From NCBI GenBank assembly GCA_902806355.1, contig CADCWI010000008.1, positions 1 through 11,593 on the forward strand: 11,593 nt of DNA. The letters are read 5' to 3'. Source of the DNA: an uncultured Thermomicrobiales bacterium (GTDB taxonomy: Bacteria; Chloroflexota; Chloroflexia; Thermomicrobiales; UBA6265). A program made the position numbers and the translations under genes. Position 1 is the stretch's first letter. Every line of letters starts with the position of its first letter. Positions 5,814 through 11,593 of this stretch are shown one piece after another. The notes beneath the pieces were generated by a model, which saw nothing but the letters and a program-made list of their open reading frames with translations, did not search any database and was not told the origin of the DNA.

Positions 5814-7958
5814 ATGGCAATACCGGCGGTGCAACAACCATCATTTTCACGACTCCAGACATGGCTGGTGACGAACTGGCCGGCAGCCGTGTGGATCCTT
5901 GCCGCCGTCATCATCAACATTGCCGGTGCGAAGCTTGTCCCCGAGTTCATTCGCCAGACGATTGCATTGGAAGATATTCCCGAGCGCGACCGCGCAGAGT
6001 TGCGACGGGCGCTCTCCATCCTGCACCTTTCGCCGGAGCATCTCGCCTGGTTCCAGGTCTTTACCGAGCTCGTGGGCACGATCGTCAACATGGCGATTGG
6101 CTGGCTGCTGGTTCGCCGGGCCATGCGAACCGGCTTCGCGTGCTACCTCGCCTTCGTCCTGCTCGCCCTCACCAATGCGGAGTACCCGCCGTCCATTGCC
6201 GAACTGCTGCCCGGTCAACCGATCGCGCAGACGATCATTCGCCTGACGACGGTCATCGCCATCGGCGGGTTCTTCACGCTGCCATTCGTCTTCCCGGATG
6301 GTCGGTTCGTGCCTCGCTGGACAGTGCTGTGGGGAATCTACAACCACGTCGGCGTCTTCCTGTTCGCGTTCGCGCCGTCGCTGCTCCCCGAAGGGCAACC
6401 GTGGATCGCCGTCGAAGCCGTCACCACCCTGCTCACGATCGTGTCGATCGTTTACGCAGTCGTCTACCGGTACCGGATCGTTTCTACCCCCGAGCAGCGC
6501 CGGCAAACGCGCTGGGTAATGTTCGGCCTGGTGATTGCCGTACCGGGATTCTTTCTCGGGGATGCCATGATGCGCAACATCAGCGCCTCTCCCCTTGGCG
6601 TCGCGTGTCTCCTGGGGTTTCTGCTCATCATGCCGGTCGCGTTTACCTTGCCGCCGGTTACACTGGGTATCGCGATCCTCCATCAGCGGCTCTTCGATAT
6701 CGATGTCATCCTCAACCGGACGCTTGTCTGGCTCGTGATGACGATCATCGTGACCGGGACGTACATCGGGGTCGTGGTGGGCATCGGCAGCCTGCTCGGT
6801 TCGGTTGGCAACCTGCTGCTTTCCCTGCTGGCAACCGGGGTCGTAGCGGTCGGATTCCAACCGTTCTCCCTGCGCGTGCAGCGTCTCATCACTCGCCTGC
6901 TCTTTGGCGGTCGCGACGATCCGTACGCGGTACTCGCCCGCCTTGGGCACCATATCGAGGACTCGCTGAACGCCTCAGACCTGTTGCCCCAAATCGTCCG
7001 GACCACGGCCGAAGCACTCCGCCTGCCCTATGTCGCGCTCTTCCTGGAACAGGCCAGCGGCCCGGAGCTGGTTGCCTTGTCCGGTGTGGCCCCGCAATCG
7101 ACCGTGCGCCTGCCATTGACGTACCAGGGGCGGACCGTCGGCGCGCTCGAAGTCGCCACCCGCACTCCCGGCGAGATCTTCAACCCGGCCGATCGCCGCC
7201 TGCTCGAGGACCTTGCCCGCCAGATCGGCGTCGCGGCGCGAACGGTCAGCTTGGCCACCGAGCTTCAGCAATCCCGCGAGCAGATCGTGACATCCCGCGA
7301 GGAAGAGCGACGCCGGCTTCGCCGGGACCTTCATGACGGCCTTGGGGCGCAATTGGCGGGTTTGATCATGCAAGCGGGAACGGCCCGGAGATCGATTCGC
7401 ACAGATCCTGATGCGGCCGAGCAAACACTCCTTGACCTGCGAGAGGAACTGCGATCAGCCGTCGTGGATGTGCGACGTCTGGTGCTGGGTCTGCGGCCCC
7501 CGGCACTCGATGAGCTGGGCCTGATCGGCGCGCTTCGGGCGCGCTTGGAAAGGTGGGATGGTGGCGGGACCGACGCAGACACCGCCCTTCGCGTTCTGCT
7601 TCGTGCAGAAGGCTCTTTCCCGCCACTGCGTGCCGCGACGGAGGTTGCCGCCTTCCGAATCGCCGAGGAAGCGGTCACCAATGCGGTCAAGCATTCCCGG
7701 GCGTCGTCCGTCACCGTCACCGTCTGGCTTCGGGACGATATCCTGCACATCACCGTCGCTGATGATGGAATAGGGTTGGCATCGCCGTCTGATGGAACCG
7801 GGATGGGGTTCCAGTCGATGCGTGAACGAGCAACCGAATTAGGCGGGACCTGTATCGTCACGGTAGGTTCAGATGGTCACGGCACCATGGTGAAGGCAAC
7901 GCTTCCGACGGCACCAAGGGATGGAGGTCACAACTCGTGGAACCCCTCCGCATTCTGA
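5814..7958 (+). CDS. Membrane-bound NarL-type sensor histidine kinase with GAF-like domain
   Basis: This 714-residue kinase should sense a signal at or in the membrane, phosphorylate itself on His and pass the phosphate to the regulator encoded next. The N-terminal half (about residues 15-350) holds roughly nine to ten hydrophobic segments with an FPDGRFVPRW loop between two of them. A GAF-like sensory region follows (about 375-485), then a HisKA_3 dimerisation helix in which His507 sits in RLRRDLHDGLG. The ATP-binding domain (about 605-705) has an N box (AEEAVTNAVKHS, Asn623), a G1 box (VADDGIGL, about 648-655) and GTGMGFQSMRER. I prefer ATG 5814, with AGGGG at 5803-5807, over the in-frame GTG at 5769, which lacks a good ribosome site and would add 15 polar residues. 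The stop overlaps the regulator start by 22 bases. The stimulus is not evident from sequence. Confidence 0.94.
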   Translation: MAIPAVQQPSFSRLQTWLVTNWPAAVWILAAVIINIAGAKLVPEFIRQTIALEDIPERDRAELRRALSILHLSPEHLAWFQVFTELVGTIVNMAIGWLLVRRAMRTGFACYLAFVLLALTNAEYPPSIAELLPGQPIAQTIIRLTTVIAIGGFFTLPFVFPDGRFVPRWTVLWGIYNHVGVFLFAFAPSLLPEGQPWIAVEAVTTLLTIVSIVYAVVYRYRIVSTPEQRRQTRWVMFGLVIAVPGFFLGDAMMRNISASPLGVACLLGFLLIMPVAFTLPPVTLGIAILHQRLFDIDVILNRTLVWLVMTIIVTGTYIGVVVGIGSLLGSVGNLLLSLLATGVVAVGFQPFSLRVQRLITRLLFGGRDDPYAVLARLGHHIEDSLNASDLLPQIVRTTAEALRLPYVALFLEQASGPELVALSGVAPQSTVRLPLTYQGRTVGALEVATRTPGEIFNPADRRLLEDLARQIGVAARTVSLATELQQSREQIVTSREEERRRLRRDLHDGLGAQLAGLIMQAGTARRSIRTDPDAAEQTLLDLREELRSAVVDVRRLVLGLRPPALDELGLIGALRARLERWDGGGTDADTALRVLLRAEGSFPPLRAATEVAAFRIAEEAVTNAVKHSRASSVTVTVWLRDDILHITVADDGIGLASPSDGTGMGFQSMRERATELGGTCIVTVGSDGHGTMVKATLPTAPRDGGHNSWNPSAF

Positions 7959-8611
7959 TCGTTGAAGACCATCCCCTCTTCCGGAAGGGTCTCCGGGCTC
8001 TCATTTCCAGCGTTGAGGATTTCGAGGTGGCCGGTGAGGCAAGCGATGGTGATGAAGCGATCCGGCTCACCCTCGACCTCTTGCCGGACGTGGTATTGAT
8101 GGATCTCCAGTTGCCGGGCCAAAGCGGCATCAGTGCCATCCGCGAGATCATCGCGGCTAGCCCGACGACCCGCATCCTCGTCGTGACCCTCTTCCATGAT
8201 GACGACTCCGTCTTTGCGGCGCTGCGGGCTGGGGCACGTGGCTACATCCTGAAGGACATGGACGAGACCGACATGATCCGGGCGACCAGATCGATCGCGG
8301 CCGGGGAATCGCTCTTTAGCGCGGCGGTTGCGAGTCGTGTGCTTGCCTTCTTCGCGAGTTCCCCTCCGGCGGCCAGCCAGGCATTCCCATTGCTTACTGT
8401 CCGCGAGCGGGAGATCCTGCACCTCTTGGCGCAAGGGCGCGCCAATGCCGTAATCGCTGCCGAACTCAACCTCAGCGTGAAGACGATAGCCAACAACGTC
8501 AGCAACATATTCGGCAAGCTGCAAGTGGCTGACCGTTCGGAAGCCATCGTCCGCGCACGGGATGCCGGGCTGGGCACAAAGCACGTCCCGCCCGGTAGAC
8601 GGGAAACTTGA
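7937..8611 (+). CDS. NarL/FixJ-type response regulator, LuxR DNA-binding domain
   Basis: This 224-residue protein is the likely partner of the kinase. It is phosphorylated on its receiver domain and then binds DNA to control transcription. The receiver (residues about 5-120) has the acidic pair Glu10/Asp11, the phosphoacceptor Asp56 in VVLMDLQLPG, Thr84 and Lys106 in GYILKD. The C-terminal LuxR helix-turn-helix (about 151-212) reads LTVREREILHLLAQG, then LSVKTIANNVSNIFGKLQV. The recognition helix has Asn187 where many relatives have His. The start is GTG 7937, placed 8 bases after GGAGGT (7923-7928) and inside the kinase gene, so translation is probably coupled. No obvious target site could be assigned; the direct repeat at 5451-5478 is one candidate for autoregulation. 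Confidence 0.96.
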   Translation: MEPLRILIVEDHPLFRKGLRALISSVEDFEVAGEASDGDEAIRLTLDLLPDVVLMDLQLPGQSGISAIREIIAASPTTRILVVTLFHDDDSVFAALRAGARGYILKDMDETDMIRATRSIAAGESLFSAAVASRVLAFFASSPPAASQAFPLLTVREREILHLLAQGRANAVIAAELNLSVKTIANNVSNIFGKLQVADRSEAIVRARDAGLGTKHVPPGRRET

Positions 8612-8662
8612 CTGTCTCGGCACATCCCGGCACAGGCAGGGGTTGTATGTTGGCGTTCGGAT

Positions 8663-8731
8663 ACCTGGTTCGCGAGCCAGCGCACTGGCACTGAAGGCGT
8701 CTCCATGAGGCAACAGCCTCCCGAACCAGGT
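8663..8731 (+). ncRNA. Candidate three-way-junction RNA or leader element
   Basis: A perfect 10-bp outer stem, ACCTGGTTCG (8663-8672) with CGAACCAGGT (8722-8731), encloses two perfect 5-bp hairpins: GCCAG-CGCA-CTGGC (8676-8689) and GAGGC-AACA-GCCTC (8707-8720). The second hairpin abuts the outer stem with one base between. The whole lies between the regulator stop (8611) and the ribosome site of the next gene (8781-8788). No T tract follows, so it is not a simple terminator. It could be a 5' leader regulator of the membrane protein or a processed small RNA. Only the geometry supports it; I do not recognise a known family. Confidence 0.4.
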
Positions 8732-8792
8732 TCCGGCATGTTTGACGTTCGTGCTGCTGTCGCTGTTGGCGGCACCGGCCAAGGAGGGCTCG

Positions 8793-9470
8793 ATGCAGGA
8801 TTCCGTCACCGGTTCTGAACCGTCCCGTCAACCACCGGTTCCCGACGCGGTCCGGGTGCAAATCCTCGCCACTGAGCACTGGAGCCTACTCGCGACGCGA
8901 AGCATGGCCTGGAACGAACTGTTCGTCCGCACGAGCATGTTCATCACGGTTCTGTCCGCCACCGTCGTCGCCCTGGCTCTCGTTGCCCAAGCCACCGACT
9001 TCGGATCAAACTTCCGGATGTTTGCGCTGCTCGTGCTGCCAGTCACGCTCGTGCTGGGAATCGGCACCTACATTCGTCTCGGCGACGCCATGACCGAGGA
9101 TGTGTGGCTGGTAATGGGCATGAATCGCCTGCGTCACGCCTACCTTGATCTCGCACCCGATCTGGAGCCGTACTTCCTGACCGGACACCACGATGATCTG
9201 GCCGGCATCATGCAGACCCGCGGCCCTCGACCACAGATGGGGCCAAGTCGGATCCTCGCGGCCACGCCAACGATCGTGGCGATCATCGACGCGGTCCTTG
9301 TAGGTGTCACCCTTGCTCTGCTCGTGGGCCTGCTCAACGATCATCCCGCGATCGCGATCGCTGCTGGCGTGGTGTCTGCAATCGCGACTGCCGTATTGCT
9401 GGTTGGGTTGATCCCGCGGCGGGAAATCACGCGGTTCTCGCAGTCACTCAAGCCGCGATTCCAAAGCTGA
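8793..9470 (+). CDS. Four-helix membrane protein of unknown function
   Basis: This 225-residue integral membrane protein has a polar N-terminal region of about 50 residues containing EHWSLLATRSMAWNE. Two hydrophobic segments follow (MFITVLSATVVALALVAQA and MFALLVLPVTLVLGIGTYI), then a polar loop of about 70 residues (GMNRLRHAYLDLAPDLEPYF, then HHDD), then two more segments (about 158-182 and 188-210), and a basic C-terminal tail. The paired hairpins with a conserved-looking central loop suggest both termini and the loop lie on the cytoplasmic side. The start is ATG 8793 behind AAGGAGGG (8781-8788); an in-frame upstream ATG at 8742 lacks such a site. It follows the two-component genes after 181 bases, so it could be a target or a partner of that system, but this is only positional. 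I know of similar uncharacterised proteins but no defined role. Confidence 0.85.
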   Translation: MQDSVTGSEPSRQPPVPDAVRVQILATEHWSLLATRSMAWNELFVRTSMFITVLSATVVALALVAQATDFGSNFRMFALLVLPVTLVLGIGTYIRLGDAMTEDVWLVMGMNRLRHAYLDLAPDLEPYFLTGHHDDLAGIMQTRGPRPQMGPSRILAATPTIVAIIDAVLVGVTLALLVGLLNDHPAIAIAAGVVSAIATAVLLVGLIPRREITRFSQSLKPRFQS

Positions 9471-9832
9471 GCCGCGTCCACCAATTCTTGTGTGCCTCGC
9501 GTGGAACCGCGGATTTCCTCTCCCAATCAATAAAGCCGGTCAAGTGGAGTTCCGGACCGACGTACCGGTCGGTACCGGATTGGGATGGTCGCCGGGTGTG
9601 CACTGGGGAAACTCGGGCCAGGGAGCGAGAACGCGTGTGAGGGTCTGCTCCTGGCTCATCGATTCGGGTGCAGATGATATCTCGCAGCTGAGTCCGCCTC
9701 AAACGGGCAAGCCGCCCATGCCACACCTTTATCGAGACAAGTGAAAGCGATCAGGGGAACCGTAAGGGCGTGCCCGGAGCGGCCCGATCAGCGGCGCCGA
9801 TGCTCGCAGTCCGGTTGGTTAAATCCCGCTCG
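9471..9832. other. Intergenic region between convergent genes
   Basis: No convincing gene is present here; the open frames are Arg/Pro/Gly-rich and lack ribosome sites. The visible content is the nested inverted repeat at 9521-9585. The genes on both sides read into this stretch, so it should contain two transcript ends, yet no classic stem plus T-tract terminator is apparent for either. Confidence 0.5.
9521..9585 (+). repeat. Nested inverted repeat downstream of the membrane protein gene
   Basis: The outer arms TCCCAATC (9521-9528) and GATTGGGA (9578-9585) are perfectly complementary. Inside them CGGT (9537-9540) can pair with ACCG (9574-9577), and ACCGAC (9556-9561) pairs with GTCGGT (9568-9573) around a GTACCG loop. 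An alternative inner fold uses TCCGG (9551-9555) with CCGGA (9575-9579). It begins 51 bases after the stop at 9470. It could be a folded 3' end or a terminator without a T tract. Confidence 0.4.
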
Positions 9833-10081
9833 TTACCTGTCTGGAGGGATGACACCGGTTCGTTTTTGCTCGTGTAGCCAGCCGTTCGCCTCGGCGACCG
9901 CACCAGCAATCGCCTCTTCTTCGGTCGAGCCCAGCCCCTGGGCGGCGTGAGCGGCTTGCCCGTTTTCGTCACGCAACGTCATCGTCAAACGGTATGCATG
10001 TCCGGATGGTATCTCCGAATGCCACCTGACAATCCAGCCCTGGTTCTGGAGTTGCTCGTAGGTCAGCTGCACGTCGCTCAT
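9833..10081 (-). CDS. Small soluble hypothetical protein (82 aa)
   Basis: This 82-residue protein starts at ATG 10081, 8 bases after a strong AAGAGGAG ribosome site. It has no signal peptide or membrane segment. The order is a short N-terminal helix (YEQLQNQG), a strand (WIVRWHSEI), a second strand (AYRLTMTLRDENGQ), a third (AAHAAQGLGS), and a long helix (TEEEAIAGAVAEANGWLHEQ), ending in a basic, Pro-containing tail. A strand-strand-strand-helix order with a Gly-x-Gly-Ser turn before the last helix loosely recalls the second half of double-stranded RNA-binding domains, but key basic residues are not obvious, so this is only a fold suggestion. It is transcribed toward the membrane protein gene and away from the YciF-type gene upstream. 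Function is unknown. Confidence 0.8.
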   Translation of the reverse strand: MSDVQLTYEQLQNQGWIVRWHSEIPSGHAYRLTMTLRDENGQAAHAAQGLGSTEEEAIAGAVAEANGWLHEQKRTGVIPPDR

Positions 10082-10485
10082 GCTGCTCTCCTCTTCTTCA
10101 CCTCGGTGATCTGCATCTTGTCCAAAGGCGGTTCGAGTGACGTGTTCGCGCGTCCATCGTCGTCTCCATCCAGATGGAAGCGGTCGCCGCCGATGTCATC
10201 GGCCGCTGGTCCGATATCAGACGGTCAGTCTCCCGAGGACCGGCGAAGGGCGGAGCGAAGAGCCTGGATCGGACCCCGTCGCGGTTGACGCCTCCGACTC
10301 GCAAGGTACGCCACAGGCTTCCGTGCCTTCGGCGATGCCACGGGCAACAGGTGGGATATCCGCAACGTCAGCCTTGCCGTGCCACAGGGTGCTCAGTTGA
10401 AGGAGTTCTGCTATCGCCGACAGTATGAATTGCTCTTGGCAATGTGTCCACTTCCCGATCAAGAAACCACTGTGCCTGGTGGGAA
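10082..10485. other. Gene-poor region upstream of the 82-residue protein gene
   Basis: The open frames here are Arg/Ser/Pro-rich, have no ribosome sites and do not look like protein. Two small perfect inverted repeats are visible: TCCATC (10165-10170) with GATGGA (10173-10178), and GCCGAT (10189-10194) with ATCGGC (10198-10203). The first lies 84 bases upstream of the start at 10081 and could be an operator. The segment 10444-10486, with repeated TCCACTTCCC- and GGGAAAGTG-like blocks beside the palindrome, might be debris of an insertion-sequence end, but no transposase remnant is recognisable. Confidence 0.4.
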
Positions 10486-10525
10486 AGTGCACCCATGTCC
10501 GGGCATGCCCGGACATGGGTGCACT
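10486..10525 (-). terminator. 40-base perfect palindrome, likely terminator of the YciF-type gene
   Basis: The stretch from 10486 to 10525 is perfectly self-complementary, with 20-base arms meeting at CATG; a realistic hairpin has an 18-bp stem and a CATG loop. It starts 4 bases after the stop codon of the minus-strand gene, and on that strand it is followed by TTTCCC. Position and strength fit an intrinsic terminator. Total symmetry without a designed loop is unusual and would also fit a mobile palindromic repeat. Confidence 0.7.
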
Positions 10526-10529
10526 GCTG

Positions 10530-11042
10530 TTATTGGGCTGCGGCCATCTGCTGCGTCAGTTGCTGGGCGATCTGTTCGACCTGCTGAAGCATCTGCTGCT
10601 CTTCCTGCAGGTTCTGCTGGAGCAACTGGAGAGCCTCGGTCTGTCCCATCGCCTGGGCCTTCTCGACCAGGCCAGTGTACGCGGCGATCTCGAGGTGCTC
10701 GGTCTTGGCGGCACCGGCGACAACGAGACCTTCCACGACCTGCGGCGAGGGCTGTGCCGACAGCGCCTCCTGCAACTCCTGCTGCAGGCCCTGCGCGGAA
10801 TAGCACGTGACCGGGTGCGGCTCGGCGCCCATCTGCTGGAAGATCTGCTCGATCCGTTGCGCCTGCTGGCGGCTCTGCTCGGCGTGCATCTGCAGCCCTT
10901 CCTTCAGTTGCGGATTCTGCACCCAGCCCTGTGCCTGCTCGAGCATCTGGACAATGATCTGCTCGCCACTATGGGCGGATGACAACTCATGGATGAACAA
11001 GTCTTGCGGGGTCTGCATTGACATCTGGGATGAGTCGCTCAT
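10530..11042 (-). CDS. YciF/DUF892-type ferritin-like protein, glutamine-rich
   Basis: This 170-residue protein belongs to the YciE/YciF (DUF892) group of ferritin-like four-helix bundles, whose members bind a metal pair and are often linked to stress; the exact reaction is not established. Family landmarks are FIHELSSAHSGEQ (residues 16-28), HAEQSRQQAQRIEQIFQQMG (53-72), AAKTEHLEIAAYTGL (111-125) and LQEEQQML (145-152). Candidate metal ligands are Glu27, His53, Glu115/Glu118 and Glu147/Glu148. I start it at ATG 11042 behind AGAGGA with 8 bases of spacing; an in-frame ATG at 11132 would add 30 residues that do not resemble the family. The protein has 39 Gln in 170 residues (about 23 percent) and only three Lys, which is striking, with a Gln/Met/Ala-rich C-terminus. 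It is cytosolic by sequence. It is followed at once by a large palindromic terminator, so it is probably transcribed alone or last in its unit. Confidence 0.92.
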   Translation of the reverse strand: MSDSSQMSMQTPQDLFIHELSSAHSGEQIIVQMLEQAQGWVQNPQLKEGLQMHAEQSRQQAQRIEQIFQQMGAEPHPVTCYSAQGLQQELQEALSAQPSPQVVEGLVVAGAAKTEHLEIAAYTGLVEKAQAMGQTEALQLLQQNLQEEQQMLQQVEQIAQQLTQQMAAAQ

Positions 11043-11129
11043 TGCTCTGGTCCTCTCTGGAAGCGTGCCACATGCCTGCCACAACGGGAGTGGCTTGCCC
11101 CGGCGGATGCACAGCATGTGCCAACAAGG

Positions 11130-11143
11130 CACGCTCCAGCGTG
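11130..11143. promoter_or_regulatory. Short inverted repeat upstream of the YciF-type gene
   Basis: CACGCT (11130-11135) and AGCGTG (11138-11143) form a 14-base dyad 88-101 bases upstream of the start at 11042. The position would suit an operator near the promoter. No -35/-10 pair is clear, and a dyad of this size can occur by chance in GC-rich DNA. Confidence 0.2.
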
Positions 11144-11250
11144 GTTGCCCAAGTCGACGAGGATGCCAGAATATCCTGCCTTGGAGCGGGGCCGAAACGG
11201 TTCAGGAGTGCCGGTCGCGGATCGCGATATGTTTACGCTCGCGATGACAG

Positions 11251-11286
11251 AGCACGCCCGGGGCAACAGATCGCCCCGGGCGTGCT
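11251..11286 (-). terminator. Intrinsic-type hairpin after the partial right-edge gene
   Basis: GCACGCCCGGGGC (11252-11264) pairs perfectly with GCCCCGGGCGTGC (11273-11285) around an 8-base loop, plus an A-T pair at the base. It lies 42 bases downstream of the minus-strand stop at 11329. There is no T run on the minus strand after it, so it may act as a stability stem as well as, or instead of, a terminator. Confidence 0.65.
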
Positions 11287-11328
11287 TCCATGACTGGGTT
11301 GTGGTGACGCCTTCGTGTGGAAGCCGCC

Positions 11329-11593
11329 CTATCCGATCGAGCTCAGGATGATCAACACAACGAGGATCACGACGAGGATGAGGATGATCGGCAGCAATCT
11401 CCGTAGGCAGCCGCCCTCCCCGCTGGTCATATTGGCGAGCCCACCGCCGACACCGCCCGCGTCCCGGCGCATCTCGCGGAGCGTGTCCAGGATGTTCCCC
11501 CGGCCGCTCCCCTGTGCTGACGGTCGGGGTTCCGGTCCGAAACGTTCCGATCGGGTCCGGCGGCGGGAGGTGTCCCCGCCGGCATTCTCGGCG
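11329..11593 (-). CDS. C-terminal part of a protein with a hydrophobic C-terminal tail (partial)
   Basis: An open minus-strand frame enters from the right edge and ends at TAG 11329-11331, leaving 87 visible residues. The first 30 or so are polar and Arg/Pro/Ser-rich. A short amphipathic stretch follows (GNILDTLREMRRDAGG), then GGGLANM, a basic pair after a Cys (CLRR), and a strongly hydrophobic run of about 18 residues (LLPIILILVVILVVLIIL) ending in SSIG. This is the layout of a tail-anchored membrane protein with its polar part in the cytoplasm. The true start may lie outside the window; an internal ATG is also possible. It is followed by a strong hairpin at 11251-11286. I do not recognise the family. 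Confidence 0.6.
   Translation of the reverse strand, partial: AENAGGDTSRRRTRSERFGPEPRPSAQGSGRGNILDTLREMRRDAGGVGGGLANMTSGEGGCLRRLLPIILILVVILVVLIILSSIG

Noticed and set aside
5847..6953. 368-residue minus-strand open frame over the kinase membrane domain
   Set aside because: It is a highly charged Arg/Asp/Gln-rich shadow of hydrophobic plus-strand codons.
5762..7336. 524-residue plus-strand open frame overlapping the kinase
   Set aside because: It is a shifted frame of the kinase gene, very Arg/Pro/His-rich without membrane segments or motifs, typical of a high-GC shadow.
7928..8809. 293-residue minus-strand open frame over the response regulator
   Set aside because: The plus strand encodes a complete receiver and LuxR domain with all key residues; the minus frame shows no motif.
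8705..8818. 37-codon plus-strand frame starting within the three-way-junction element and overlapping the membrane protein start
   Set aside because: There is no ribosome site before its ATG and its composition is not protein-like; it overlaps a strong ribosome site for the next gene.
10217..10516. 99-residue minus-strand frame between the palindrome and the 82-residue gene
   Set aside because: Its first codons come from the palindrome itself, no ribosome site is present and no domain is visible; at most it may be insertion-sequence debris.

Overview
The window is high-GC bacterial DNA whose style points to Chloroflexota, most likely a Thermomicrobia-like lineage. This is an inference from three things: a twin-arginine substrate-binding protein followed by an ATP/ASP-rich linker, a polytopic sensor kinase with an FPDGRFVPRW-type loop, and several small exported or envelope proteins. 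No rRNA, tRNA, CRISPR array or intact mobile element is visible.

Layout. (1) 94-2052: a family 5 (peptide/opine type) ABC substrate-binding protein, closed by a perfect 15-bp stem terminator. (2) 2261-2887: two short minus-strand genes of unknown function. (3) 3164-5328: two tandem plus-strand genes for two-domain cupredoxin-like exported proteins, each with a Cys/His/Met copper-site signature only in its C-terminal domain. The first carries a twin-arginine-type signal and the second a Sec-type signal. (4) 5814-8611: a membrane-bound NarL-type sensor kinase overlapping its LuxR/NarL response regulator by 22 bases. (5) 8793-9470: a four-helix membrane protein of unknown role, with foldable nested inverted repeats on both sides. 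(6) 9833-11593, minus strand: an 82-residue soluble protein, a glutamine-rich YciF/DUF892 ferritin-like protein followed by a 40-base perfect palindrome, and the C-terminal part of a protein with a hydrophobic tail running off the right edge.

How it may fit together. The plus-strand run 3164-9470 combines possible periplasmic copper proteins, a two-component system and a membrane protein, so an envelope, redox or metal response is a reasonable hypothesis. The gaps between the modules are 320, 485 and 181 bases and at least one contains a terminator-like hairpin, so they are probably separate transcription units. The YciF protein is of a type often linked to stress. The clearest unusual points are the cupredoxin-like pair, the three-way-junction element at 8663-8731, the extreme Gln content of the YciF protein, and the large palindrome behind it. 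I see no multi-gene defence or biosynthetic system here.
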